A stretch of 64,000 nt of DNA. It comes from Batkoa obscura. Its lineage: Eukaryota > Entomophthoromycota > Entomophthoromycetes > Entomophthorales > Batkoaceae. The translations under genes and the position numbers were made by a program. The DNA is taken from assembly GCA_030770535.1 (NCBI GenBank), contig JASVEC010000004.1, positions 186,001 to 250,000 on the forward strand, given 5' to 3'. This document shows, one piece after another, positions 8,663 through 20,682 of this stretch. The notes below the pieces were generated by a model. It was not told where the DNA came from. It searched no databases and saw only the letters and a program-made list of their open reading frames with translations. Each line of letters opens with the position of its first letter. Position 1 is the first letter of the stretch.

Positions 8663-10956
8663 ATGAAACCTATTAAGACGCTAACTTTAAACGGAATCAA
8701 AGGAAAATATTCAGGACTATCGGGGATTTCTAGAAACCAATATTCAAGTTTAAAATCTTCATTGAATTCTAAATTCACTAGCAACAACAATTCATTTAGA
8801 TATACCGCGCCATTATTACTCATCACATTATTAGGAGCTGGATTAGTTTACAGCAATAATAATAAAATCCAATTGGAGACATTAAATGAAATCACTATAA
8901 ACGAAGAGAAGAGGATTAACTTATTAAATTTAACGGAAGAAGAAAGTTATAAATTACAAAATCAACAAGTAGAAAATTCAAGACAATATCCGGGTGTATT
9001 TATTTGGGGAAGTAATGAGTAAGCGCTTTTAAATTTGTTAATTTTAAATAATTGTGTTTATTCTATATTTTCATTACAGATATGGTCTTGTTGATCCTTT
9101 AGAATCCAAAGAAAAAGTAAACAAATTTGCAAAGAAATTAAAATGTTTTGAAAATATATTATTTCGTGATGTTTCCTTGGATAAAACCCATGCTGGTAAG
9201 ATTGAACTATTATAATTATTTATTGTTGAAAGTTAATAAGCTTTTTAATTCATTAGCTGCTATTGATTCTAATGGGGATTTATATCAATGGGGTTATGGT
9301 TATTTTGGTGGAGAAGTAAAAAAATTACCTGAAATTAGTTTAAAGGGGAAGGATTTAGTTAAGGTCGATACAACGTAAGTTTCAAAAATCAACATAATAA
9401 TTTTAATTTTATAATACTATTTTTTTATAGAGAAGATAAAGTAATTACATTAACTAAATCAGGAGAGTTATTAGTATTAGAAGCATCAAAAGAAAAACAG
9501 ATTCAAGATAATAATAATAATAATAGCAATAACTCATGGAGTTCTTATTTTACAACTCAAAATCAAAATACTTTTAAAAATATTAAGATATCGGATTTAG
9601 CTTGGGGTGAAAAGTAAGTTAATCTTATTATATATATTGATATTATAATATAATATTTATTCTACATTTAATTAGAATCATTGATTTTTCCAGTGGTAAA
9701 CATCATGTTTTATTCTATACCAATAAAAATCGATTATTTTCCATGGCATGTGATAATAAGGGAAATAGCTATGGTCAATTAGGCACTGGTAATGAAAATA
9801 ATAATAATAATAGTTCAATAAATAACGAATATAAAATCAATTCAATTGAATTAAATAATGAAACAAATGTAATTGATAAAGTAGTTTGTGGGGATTATCA
9901 TAATATTATTAAGTAAGTTAAAAGAATATTTTAAAGTTTAATATAAAATATTAATATTTAATTTTATAATTAGAACAAAAGATAATAGAATATACTCTTT
10001 TGGTTCCAATTCTTATGGAGTAAATAATATTGATATTTATAATATAACGATAATAACTAACTCAATTAAATAGCAATTATCTATTGGCGGATTAAAAGCA
10101 ACTAATAAATTAAGTAGTTCACCATTAGAAATAACAAATATAGTAGCTCCATCAAATTATACTTATAAAAATAATGTCATTGATATTTATGCTGGCGGTG
10201 ATACTTCAATATTTATTGTTAATCAAAAAATGATTAATAACAATAATAAAGAAAATAAAGAAAATAATAATAATAATAATGAAACAATTGCTATGTATAC
10301 TACTGGTTTTGGTCAATGGGGTCAATTAGGTAATGGAAAGGTAATTAATAGTAATAATTTAATAATAATAATTTATATTTTAATTTTTCTATTTCTATTA
10401 GTTTATTCAAGCTTCGGGTACTCCTTGTAAAGTCATTGCACTTTCAGATAAAGTAGAATGTAAGTTTATTTATAATATTGTTAATTTATTTATTAACATT
10501 TCTATTTTAGATTCAGAAAAATTCAATAAATTACAACCCATGTCTTTTTTAAGTATAAGTTTAAGTTCCACTCATGGATTTGCTGTTTATAATAATGAAA
10601 CTGATACTGAATTTGGAAATTCAGTTTATACTTGGTAATTAATTGTATTTTATATACATTTCTAATAATTTATTATTATTATTAGGGGTAAAAATCAAGA
10701 TTATCAATGTAACACAAGTAAAAAAAATTCTATAGCTACACCAATACCACCAATTATACCTTTTTACAATACTAATGATATTATCAAATTAAATGAAACT
10801 AATTTAGCTTTATTAATTAAAACTAAAATGTTATTAGCACCAAGTAAAAAAGTTATAGTTAATAACAAAAATAGTGGGTTTAAACAATTTATATTTTATC
10901 AACAAATTGAAGCTGGTGAAGCTACTTCTATTTTATATTCAAAAGTAAAGGTTTAA
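8663..10956 (+). CDS. FMP25: mitochondrial RCC1-repeat protein, Fmp25-like
   Basis: Ten exons (8663-9018, 9080-9195, 9257-9374, 9431-9613, 9676-9912, 9974-10019, 10074-10340, 10402-10459, 10511-10634, 10686-10956) sum to 1776 nt, 591 residues. The N-terminus is basic and Ser/Asn-rich with one membrane segment, APLLLITLLGAGLVYS (about residues 50-65), fitting a mitochondrial inner-membrane anchor. RCC1-type repeats follow: GVFIWGSNEYG, LYQWGYGYFG, IYSFGSNSYGQL, MYTTGFGQWGQLGNG and VYTWGKNQ. Yeast Fmp25 and animal RCC1L have this layout and act in mitochondrial respiratory-complex or ribosome assembly. The sixth intron (10020-10073) looks like coding sequence until the TAG, but splicing restores SYGQL. 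Poly-Asn/AAT runs interrupt the propeller. Confidence 0.8.
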
Positions 10957-11121
10957 AGTAAGTGGAGATGCGTTAAATTATAAAATTAAATAAATAAAGC
11001 AAATAGAAAAACATATAAATTAATAATTTCATTTTGTTTAACTTTTAATATATAAAATTCGTTTCATACTAAAAGCTAATTTATCATACATAATAAAGAA
11101 AATAACATATTCGTATTCAAT

Positions 11122-12350
11122 TTAATCAGTATAATCAATTGCATCTGACTTTTCACCTTTTTGTAAGGACATGGATTGTAACTTCGAAGCTAAAGAATGA
11201 CGTAAATTGGATTGATTTTGTTGTTCATTTAAATTTGATAATTGTCGAATTTCATTAATAATATCTTTTGTTTTTTGAAAGTAAACTTCATGTAATGTAT
11301 TTCGAATTTTACTTTCTTGTTCTTCAATTAATTGACCTAAATTAATTATATGATCATTCATTTGAGTAACACTACTTTCAATTTCACTCTATTTTTGTAT
11401 AAAAATATATAGAATATAAATATTAAAAGTTTATAATTAGTAATTATATTAATATATAAAACTAATTTAAAATTTCTTACCATTCGACGAATACTACCTG
11501 ATAAATTTAATGTACCAACACTACTATTATTAGTAATTGTATATAATAATATACTTGATGATAATCTATAAACTACATGAGATCCATTTAAATCCGCTTC
11601 AAATATATGAATTGAATCCCATGCTCCACGTACTCTTTTATTATTATCATTAACTAATAATTAAATTGTTTAATTAATAAATTCATCTTTTAATTATTAT
11701 TTATATTATACTTAAACCTACTTTTTTTTATTAATATAGTACCATTAAACCCTTTCTTATGTTCCCAAAGATAAACTGAAGAAATACCACCTTCATAATA
11801 ACTAAGTAAAAGATTAAGATTAATATTAATATTAAAATTTGAACAATTTATCTTACAGTTTGGTATAAACTTGAAAAGCATCATTAAAAGCAACTTCTAA
11901 ACTTCTTAATGCTGAAGATGGATAAATATCAGTAGCTATTTCAGGCTCATATTCATTGGACCAAGGGGAGCTAAATAGAGTAAAAATTAATCCATAAAAT
12001 CCATTAGCAAATTTAAACTTTAAACTCAAACCCTTTAAATAAATAATTAATATCAAAATCAACTTACCGATAAGAGTCCCCATCTCTATTAAATTCAGAT
12101 AAAAGATATTCTTTACCAGTTTTTTTACATAAACTAATACCCAACGGTTTTTCAATATTTTCATAAAATGTATCTGAATATTCAGGTAATAAATCACATA
12201 AATTTTCTAAATTAAGTTCTAATTTTTGGGGTGGCATACGACGCATTAAATCAATAGCACATTCAATTGGTTTATACTAAATAATAGTAAAAGATAAAGA
12301 CTTAGTATCTAAAGAGGGGGGGTTAATAAAAGAAAACTCACTTCTTCCAT
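11122..12350 (-). CDS. CAP2: F-actin capping protein beta subunit
   Basis: Beta subunit of the heterodimer that caps actin-filament barbed ends. It starts at 12350 with a three-codon first exon (MEE) followed by an intron. The protein then reads IECAIDLMRRMPPQKLE, LCDLLPEYSDTF, KEYLLSEFNRDGDSYR, SPWSNEYEP, PSSALRSLEVAFNDAFQVYTKLY, YEGGISSVYLWE, GFNGTILIKK, GAWDSIHVFE and SVGTLNLSGSIRRM. It ends with the C-terminal NLGQLIEEQESKIRNTLHEVYFQKTKDI helix, all matching animal and yeast CapZ beta. At least six short introns separate these pieces. A CCAATCA box lies at 12452-12458, about 100 bp upstream. Identification is very secure; some exon edges are not verified. Confidence 0.9.
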
Positions 12351-12548
12351 TTTTACTAGTTGTGTTCTGTTTCTGGATTTGAAAATTTTATAAAAAATAG
12401 TTGTTTCTTTTATGAGTTGTTTTGAAAAACTATGTAATAAATTGAATTAAACCAATCAAATTTTAAATTAGAACATTGATGGATTTTATTTAAAAATAAA
12501 GGTAATCAAATAAAATAAAAATAACTAATAAAGATCAAAAAATAACGT

Positions 12549-12618
12549 TAAGTTTTATTTTATTTTATTTTATTTTATTTTATTTTATTTTATTTTATTT
12601 TATTTTATTTTATTTTTA
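12549..12618. repeat. (TTTTA)n microsatellite
   Basis: About thirteen tandem TTTTA units, almost perfect. It lies within a few bases of the 3' end of the minus-strand gene at 12621-13933, so it falls in that gene's 3' UTR or terminator, reading TAAAA repeats on the coding strand. Confidence 0.9.
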
Positions 12619-12620
12619 TT

Positions 12621-13933
12621 TCATAAACTATCAAATTTATATAAATCATTCTTACTATTATTAACAGTATCTTTCTTATTCAATTGAATTTCACTAACTT
12701 TTTCTTGATTATTTTCCAGTTTTTCAGGTATAAGTAAAGTCGAATTAAAAGGTGGGGATTTTATACTAAAAAACATCTTAAAATAAATAGGAATTAAACT
12801 ATATAAAATCATCACCTTGAAGAATGAAGGATAGGAGGTGATGTAGTAGCAGTGGAAGTTGAAAATCTTAGAAGATAAGTAGATAAAAGGTCCTAAAATA
12901 AAAAGGAACAAAAATTAATTTAATTAAATAATTTATAGTTAAAATAAAATAATATTTACTTTAAACCCTTCATAAGCAATTTTAAATAATTCATTATGAG
13001 TGGATATCAATTTATTAACATTTGGTTTTTCAATTTTTTGTTCAATGGATTTATTATATGTAATGGAACTATTAAAAAAAGAATAAATATGTTAGATATT
13101 AATAATATAATTATAATGTAATTACTTTGGAGCTATTAAGTTTGTAAAATTTAACTTATCTATCTCATTTAAGTCTTCATTAGCTTCGTTTTTTAATTGG
13201 GGATTAAAATCGGTTAAATTCAATATCTTTAATTTTACGGTGTTGCAAGTTAAACTAAAAAAACAATATTTACATCTACATAAAAGATAAAAAATAATAT
13301 ATATTTACTCATTAAAAATTGAAAATAACTTAAATTTAGTTTGATGTATAGAATATTCATTATCTTTTTTAGTTCCATTCATAGCTAATATTAACATTGG
13401 CTTTTCCATCCCATTATTATCGTTATTTAGATTAAGTTTAATGATTGAGCTAATAAATCTTTGTAATCTTAGAGAAGGAAATAATAGCTCTTCTTCATTA
13501 TCAGTAAAATAAAAATAACCTATTAAATTCTATTGATCTATGAATACATCATCCTTTTATAAAATTTAATAGCTATAAAATCTTACTTTTTGTTCTTCTT
13601 TTAAAACTTGTTTCAATATATTCTCTTCACAGTTCCCATCAATATCCATTAAAAGTAATCTCTGTTGTTGATTGAATTTAATATACCCTTTAATCATACT
13701 ATTTAATATTTTCTTAAATTTTAATTCATCCGAATTATCAGTTATGTTTTTATGAGAATCCAAATCTTGTGCTCCAAATAAAAAACCTTCCTATATAGAA
13801 TTTATTCTAATGCTTTCAAATTTAGAATATTAGAATAGTTAATTACCATTCCTTCCCCTTTGGAGGTAGATGTTTCAGCTAATAAATTGGCTAAAGCTGG
13901 TGAAGTTATTAGATAATTAAATTCATCGATCAT
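12621..13933 (-). CDS. probable Abraxas-like (MPN-minus) scaffold protein
   Basis: Several exons from ATG at 13933 to TGA at 12621. The N-terminal part reads LITSPALANLLAE then GEGFLFGAQDL, then LIGYFYFTDNEEELLFPSLRLQRFI and GTKKDNEYSIHQTKFKLFS. This order resembles the MPN-minus domain of Abraxas/ABRO1 (EGFLLG, VVGWYKFRR...TFRER, THRLEHSLYKP), the scaffold of BRCA1-A and BRISC deubiquitinase complexes. No JAMM metal motif is visible, as expected for that family. The rest is polar, with EQKIEKPNVNKLISTHNELFKIAYEGF, then a Ser/Thr stretch (TSTATTSPP) and an acidic-basic tail. The match is by pattern only and needs a profile search. Its start lies 139 bp from the end of RPB5, same strand. Confidence 0.5.
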
Positions 13934-14071
13934 TGTTTTTTTAAAGAATAAGAGAAGTGAAAAATTGAAAAATTGAAGCTTTAAAAAGTCCAAAAAATTA
14001 AAAACTAAATTTTAGAAAAAATACATATATAGAATTCATGTATAAATATTCAATTTAAAAGTTTATATAAA

Positions 14072-15012
14072 TTACAAACAAAGACGATAAGTTAAATATC
14101 TACCTGCCGTTTCTGAATTTCTAACAATTTTGACGACCTAAAAGTAGGAAATTATAACATTAGTATCTTAAATTTCTTTTTAAAAGAAACGATCTAACTT
14201 ACATCCCCACGTCTAAGTCCATAATATCTAGCTACAGGATCATTTTGTTGAATACGGGGTAATTGAGTATCTTTTAAATGATATCTTTTTAATAATGTTT
14301 CTTTTTCTTCTTTAGTTAAAAGTACATGTTTGGGAACTAATACATGTTCTGTAATATTGATTTGACATTCTTTTTCTTCAAATACTTCACATAAAAATTT
14401 AGGTGCGAAACTTAATAATCCCTATTGTTGATTAAAGAAGTTAGTATAAGGGTATATTGAAAGGATTAAATTATGAAATTACTTTAACAGCTGCTGGAGT
14501 TAATTTTTTTTCACATATAATAACACAACGTGGAATATTTCTTGCCTCTAGTTTGTTATAAATACTAAACAGAAAAATCAAATAAACCAATAAATCCCTC
14601 AATATTTATATTAAAAAACTCACTCTTTAACTGGTTGTACACCTGAAGAAGCATTTGATAAAAAAGTAGCCAAAATTCGATCTTCACTATCCCCTTCTTT
14701 TTCAGCTGTAAACTCTAACATGGAACGACTAGAAAGTGGGAAAGGAGATTAGTTTAAATAAAATTTTGTTTATTTTTTTTTGTTTTTTTTTAAACAAATT
14801 GATAGAAATGAAACTTACTCTACCCCACCTTCTCTAATAAAAATATCAAGTGAAATAGCGTCTTCAACAATCCTATAATTCTATTGCTCAAATTTTAAAT
14901 TTAAATCCTTCTTTTTCTTAAATCTAAAACTTACTCTACTTTCAATCATAGTTCTTACATTCGTATAAATACGATGAATTTTAGCAATATTGGAATCATA
15001 GTTGGTACTCAT
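14072..15012 (-). CDS. RPB5: RNA polymerase subunit RPB5 (RPABC1)
   Basis: Subunit shared by RNA polymerases I, II and III. Starting at 15012, the protein begins [20 protein letters not shown], an N-terminal jaw domain containing [18 protein letters not shown]. The hallmark C-terminal assembly domain follows: [50 protein letters not shown] and [19 protein letters not shown], ending CL-stop. About six short introns. The C-terminal half is nearly textbook, while the N-terminal half is more diverged, as usual for this family. No other reading is plausible. Confidence 0.95.
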
Positions 15013-15246
15013 TTTTATATATTAATTCTATTTTGATAAGTTAAAACTTTTGTTAAAAAACTTCGAAAATATTTGAATCCTTGAGTTTATGGTTATTATG
15101 GGAGATTTCAATTTATATTTTGATTCTTTAAGGGATTGATTTAGTATGTTAGCGTGTTTTTTTATTTATGAATTTTACTGACGAATTTTGCTTATTAGGA
15201 CTTACAAAATGAACAATAAATGATATCAAAAAAACCATAGTTGTAT
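15013..15246. other. intergenic
   Basis: Short spacer upstream of RPB5, ending at a MITE. Nothing else was recognised. Confidence 0.4.
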
Positions 15247-15345
15247 GGGGATGTATTTTTTTGTTTAAGAATTTTACTAACAATCTTTCCACTCAAATAG
15301 CGCTTAAAAAATGGAAAAAATAATGAAGCCAAAAAAAACACCTCC
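15247..15345 (+). mobile_element. 97-bp MITE, copy 5
   Basis: GGGGATGTATTTTTTT...AAAACACCTCC. Flanks are gtat on the left and atat on the right, a 4-bp duplication with one mismatch. The core is close to the family consensus. Confidence 0.9.
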
Positions 15346-15935
15346 ATATAACATTTAGAGTTATACGCTCTTGAGAATTCCACATTAATAAAAAATTTAA
15401 GATCCGATTTTTGACAAGTTTTTACCCCTAATGCTTGCGTTAAGTAATTCATCCTATAGTAAATATTAGAAATACCATATTGCTAGGAGTTTAGTTGAAA
15501 TAGAACGTTTTATGTTAATAATAAATGAAATTACTAAATGATAAATTCAAATTTGATTAATAATAAAATTATTGAAGTATTTTTTGTATTTATCGCGTCA
15601 AATGTATAAATACTAAACAAAATCTTGAACTAATTTGATTAATGTTCTGTTCAAAATTTCTTTATTTTCAAAAGACAAAGATTGAAACATTAAAGTATTT
15701 TTATAAAAGTTAAAAGTATAAAGGATAAAACAAAAATTAAAAGCTATAAAAGAAGCTAATACTAGGCCGGACCCAAAAATAAGCTTGATTTTCACTATGA
15801 CAACTTTTAAAAAAGACAGGTTATAAAAAACTGTTTATAATTGCATTTTAAATAAATTGTTTTAATTAAAAAATTAAAAAATATCTGCTAATAATTTAAT
15901 ATAATATAACTAAATAACTAACAAGCTGTAAATAT
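15346..15935. other. intergenic, nothing firmly supported
   Basis: A minus-strand frame at 15613-15795 encodes about 60 residues with one hydrophobic helix (VLASFIAFNFCFILY), but it has no ATG and no identifiable upstream exon. It is not called as a gene. Confidence 0.4.
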
Positions 15936-16034
15936 GGGGGTGTTTTTTTTAGCTTCATTATTTTTTCCATTTTTTAAGCGCTATTTGAGTGGAAAGATTG
16001 TTAGTAAAATTCTTAAACAAAAAAATACATCCTC
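15936..16034 (-). mobile_element. 97-bp MITE, copy 6
   Basis: Opposite orientation: GGGGGTGTTTTTTTT...AAATACATCCTC, flanked by ATAT on both sides (15932-15935 and 16035-16038). Confidence 0.9.
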
Positions 16035-16215
16035 ATATAATTAACTAATTTTTATTAATAACTGTATTAATAAATAATTTTTTTAATAAAATATAATGGC
16101 TTGTGCCTATTGTTTTCGGGTCGTAACGTTAGTAAAGAAACTAATACAATTATAACATGATAGTACTAAACATAAATGAAAAATCAGCTTTAAAACAATT
16201 CATTTTAATTTAAAG

Positions 16216-17485
16216 TTATTTAAACTCCTTTAAGAAGTTCTCTATCAAAGTATTAACATTAAAATGATCGAAATAATGAATCCAGTGCCCGCCTTCAAGA
16301 ATCTAACATCACAAGTTATTATATATCTTTAAATCTTAATAAATTGATCTTACCACCATTGAAGTATCCTTTAAATAATTCTGGGCTGCATCTTTAAGAG
16401 CAGTACAGAAATCTCTAGCTCCTAAAATCTAATGAAATAATTAGCCTTCTACTATAAAAACTGTTAAATTATACTCTACCTGTAAAGATTTGACTTCAAC
16501 ATTAAGATGAGGTTTTTGTTTATCATTAAGGCCATTTAAGTAACTTGTACGATACCAATTGGTAGGTCCTCTTGTACCATGTAGTTTGTATTGACTGTAT
16601 AAGTAATTTAAATACTAGAAAAATAAATTAACACATCTCAAAATAAATTGTATAAATTTTACATTGTCATCAATATATTCTGAATTTGAGGTATCGTAGG
16701 TATCAAAGTGTTCAAACAAGGTCTTATCTAATGGTACATGGATATAGTTTGTAGGATCGAAGCTGGGTTTTTTTACATAAAACGATTTGACAAATTTTTC
16801 AACGTTATTGTCAAATTCTTGTACATTACCTTCACCTAAAGCAACCTTTATAAAGAACGTTAAAATTAAATTAATTAATATCAATATTAAATTAACTTAC
16901 CTGATACCCAAATACAGAGTTTTTCTCTGCTTTTTGCCTTTCAGTTCTTGGTTCATCTAAAGTAGGGAGATAAGGAATGCTTAAACTTACATATCCAAGG
17001 ATGTTCTCTGGATAACGATAAGCCAACTCCCAACCAACAAAGCTGCCCCAATCATGGGCAATAACAAAGACTTTGTTTTGCTTAAAGTATTCAGTGAAAA
17101 TATGATGAATATCTTCAGCTACAGTTTTGAAGGTAAAGTTTTCTAATTTATCTTCTACTTTGGTTTGACCATATCCTGGCATATCAAATGCAATCACATG
17201 ATATCCTTTCTTTACTAAAAAATCGATTTGATATTTCCATGAATACCATGACTATATATTATAAATATTAGAAACAATATAATAGCTTAATATTTTTACC
17301 TCTGGGAAACCGTGGAGTAATAAGATGTAAGGTGCATCCTTTACACCTTCTTCAACATAATCTAAAACAATGTTAACATATGAATTTTAAGATATTAATG
17401 TATGCATACGATATACTTTATTATTAAATTGAATAGTCTTATGGTTATAAGATTCAGGGTTATCTAAATCGTATTGAATGGCCAT
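16216..17485 (-). CDS. epoxide hydrolase, intact inverted duplicate
   Basis: The span is 1270 bp, exactly the same as the intact copy at 2203-3472, and it has the same seven-exon layout. The protein carries HGFPE, SWYSW, AHDWGS (nucleophile Asp), NWYRT, LGARD and EGGHWIHYF. It differs from copy 2 at only a few residues, for example NFTFKTVAED for NFTLKIVAED, GSFVGW for GSSVGW, and Ile for Val in NYxHVP. Introns are nearly identical too. The shared TATAAATA lies at 17549-17556. Matching flanks stop shortly outside the gene, so the duplicated unit is little more than gene plus promoter. It shows no break and should be functional; substrate unknown. Confidence 0.9.
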
Positions 17486-17559
17486 TTTTATTAGATCGTA
17501 ATATTGAGTTTGTATTTTTTTTGTGTAAATCAGTTACATTTTCGATGCTATTTATACTT

Positions 17560-18394
17560 GTATTTTTTATACCGGATAAACAATTCTATTTTTTTTCCAT
17601 AAATTAAATTCAAATATACTACTAAATCGGGAAAAGATATTATTTTTTCAATGTTGAAAACAATATCCGAATTTTTAGCCTAGTATAATCCTAATTTTAT
17701 AATTTTTGCGGAATGCCTACATTATCTTACTGGATTTTTTATATCTATACTATTTAACTATCTTTAAATATTTGACAATGTCATAGTTTATCCTCATTTT
17801 GTTAGACTATAGGTGAATACATGCATTTTGAATTTTAATTAGTAATGGAAATTAAAGTCGTTATATTAAAAGTGATATTTTTAAGTTTATAATCTTGCTT
17901 GACAATTTACAATATTAAATATTATTTATTGGTTAGTATATCTTTTTAGTCATGATTTAATATAAGGCAAGGCTGATTGTAAAATTAAGAATTCAATGAA
18001 TAAAATATCTGATATAAAAAATCATGACTATAAAAATTTTATAAAATAACTTTTAAACTTTTTATAATTCTAAATAAACCCACACAACTATAAAATTACC
18101 ATTATACAATGAAACACAATAATTTTATCATCAGATACTTGACTTTAAAAATGGGAAGATAATTTCAATTAGTGATCAAATATAAAATAAATTTTATTAC
18201 TTTAAAAACAAACTTCAAAATAAAACTATTTTAAACTATCATTTAGTCACAAAACAAAAAAGATAATAAGGCTTAAAAAAATAAAATCTTCCAAAAAAAC
18301 CTCAAATGGGATACTCGAGCTCTAATTGGCTACCCAACTGGTAAAAAAAACAAAAAAATTCATTCCAAATTCGAAAAAACTTTGATCTTTAATT
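17560..18394. other. intergenic between divergent epoxide hydrolase and EBP2
   Basis: About 0.8 kb of AT-rich DNA holding both promoters. The 60 bp before EBP2 is GC-richer (CTCGAGCTC near 18314) and includes an inverted CCAAT box, ATTGG, at 18325-18329. No other feature was seen. Confidence 0.5.
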
Positions 18395-19860
18395 ATGGGT
18401 AAAAATAGAAATAAAAGTGCTACAAAAAAGGTAGCAGAGGCTCCTGTTGCTACTGCAAACAAAGTAAACGCCAATAAAAAGGTTACTAAAAAGGACCTTG
18501 AACTACAAAAACAGTTGGAAAATATAATAAAAAACCAGGGTAATGAACAAGAAGAAGTGGATTTAGAAGAGGCTGAAGAAGAAGAAGAAATAGAGGAAAT
18601 AGAAGAAGAGGAAGTAGGAGAGGAGGAAGAGGAAGAGGAGGAAGAAGAGGAAGAAGAAGAGGAGGAAGAAGAGGAGGAAGAAGAGCCAGAGCTAGTAGCT
18701 TTAGAAGATCTTCAAGAACTTTCAGATGAAGAAGAAGAAGAGCCTTTAATACATGAAGATGCCGTTCCTATCCAAAAAGTAACAATAAATAATCAGGTAA
18801 AACAGTAAACCAAAGCTATAAAAAACATATTAAAAAAATAATAGGAAGGATTGTTAAGAGTATTAAACGATATATCTTTAAAAGGAATGGCTTGGGTTGA
18901 AACACAAACTATCACAGCTAAAGAACCTTTAGTTATTAAAGATGTTCATAATGATTTGGATAAGGAACTTGCATTGTAAAGCGTTTTGTTTGTATCTTTA
19001 TTTTTTATTGACTTTTTGTTAGCTATAACCAAGCTTTACAAGCAGCTGAAGAAGGTAAAAAGAAATGTGCTGAGTTTGGAATACCTTTCACAAGACCAGA
19101 TGATTATTTCGCAGAGATGGTTAAATCAGATGAACATATGAATAAGGTAATATACATTTAGCTCTTTAGTTGAAACAATAATTATAAATTTAGATTCGTC
19201 AAAAAATATTGGATGAAACTCAAGGTATCAAAGCATCGGAAGCAGCTAGAAAACAAAGAGAGCTTAAGAAATTCGGGAAACAAATTCAAGTTGAAAAGAT
19301 TAAAGAAAAACATGCACATAAAAGACAGGAGCTTGAGAAGATCAAGGGACTTAAAAGAAGTAAGTAGAAATGCTTTATTAAAAGAATTTTTGTTTAATCA
19401 AAATCTATTTATCTAGAGATCAAGGACTCTGGAGACGATGGCTTTGGTATTGATGTTGAGGAAGACGATTCTAAACCTAACAAAAATGGTTCTGGAAAAC
19501 AAATCAATCATAAGAGAAATCAAAAAGTAACTTTATAATTAAACTTTATCTTAATTGATTAACTCAAAATTAAATTTTAGGATGGCAAATATGGATTCGG
19601 TGGTAAGAAAAGACATGCTAAATCAAATACCAGAGAGAGTACATATGCCGAAAATGATGGTTTTGATCCTAGAAAAAATAAAGCTGCTTTTGGGAGCAAA
19701 CAAAAGGTAATTTGTTTGTTAAGCTGTTATTAGTTTATTAAATAATTTTGTATAGAAAACAAAAGCCTTTGGTAAGACTGGAAACGGTAAAGCTCCTGGC
19801 AAGGGAGGAAATGTCAAATCTAAACGTCCAGGAAAGAGTAAGCGTAAGGCTGGAAATTAA
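18395..19860 (+). CDS. EBP2: Ebp2, rRNA-processing protein
   Basis: Nucleolar factor needed for 27S pre-rRNA processing and 60S subunit assembly. Seven exons (18395-18796, 18845-18975, 19023-19146, 19194-19359, 19417-19526, 19581-19706, 19756-19860) sum to 1164 nt, 387 residues. The N-terminal third is Lys/Ala-rich and then an almost pure Glu tract (about residues 50-95). The conserved core follows: WVETQTI, YNQALQAAEEG, GIPFTRPDDYFAEMVKSDEHM, IRQKILDE, KASEAARKQRELKKFGK, VEKIKEKHAHK. Then KYGFGGKKRHAKSNT and a basic Gly-Lys-rich tail. This order is that of yeast and human Ebp2. An ATTGG (inverted CCAAT) box lies 66 bp upstream. Confidence 0.92.
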
Positions 19861-20682
19861 GTTTAACTTAAGTTTGGGGAATCCAGTTTTTTAATCACAT
19901 TAAAAAATATATAGAGTAGATTAGAAGTTGGATGTGCGTTTTATTTTATTATTTATTTTTTACTTTATACTTAAAACTATTCTTTTATTCTATAACTTAC
20001 AAAGTTTTAGCAGTTAATTGCTTTTGGCCAATTGTTTATTTACATTATAATACTGATTTAAAAGAATAGAAACATTAAAAAAGTTTGATTGATTGATTTA
20101 ATTTTACTATCAAGACATGGTATTTATTTTATAAAAGAGTATGATTATAAACATCAAATAGAAAATAAATATCAAATAAATATCAAATAAAAATAAAAAT
20201 CTTACAAAATTACAAAGTTAGTTTATTTTTATTTTAAAAAATTGAGCACAACAGAATAACTATACTCTATCACAAGGGTACTCGTATTCATTTACTGTCA
20301 GTGAAATATCTAACTAGTTACTTATGTCCTCTTAATTATAAACCACCAGCGTAAATCACTTTATTGATTTTAGTTGCTATAAATTATACTCATATATCTC
20401 CAAAAATATCTATAATCATTAAAAAATGTACCTTTAGCTGCAATACTATTTAAAATGTTGCCTTTTTTAGTTTAAATTGTTTTATCTCTTTTTTTGGAAA
20501 TCAATAGAGCTTTAGGTATAACTTACAATAAAGATAAAAGTATAAAATAAACAAAACCACACAATCTTACCAAAAAAGTAAAATTAGAAAATCTTTTATA
20601 TAAACGTAATATCATATACTGTTAAGTTTGAGTACATGCCATATAGTATCATGGTCAAAGTTTAATCCTACACTCAAGTTTA
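19861..20682. other. intergenic between convergent EBP2 and SAR1
   Basis: Holds the two 3' ends. It is AT-rich; a short tandem CAAATA run (AAATATCAAATAAATATC) lies near 20160-20190. No open frame or RNA was recognised. Confidence 0.5.

Noticed and set aside
15613-15795. 60-residue minus-strand frame with one membrane helix
   Set aside because: No ATG start, no upstream exon with a matching splice site, and no family recognised.
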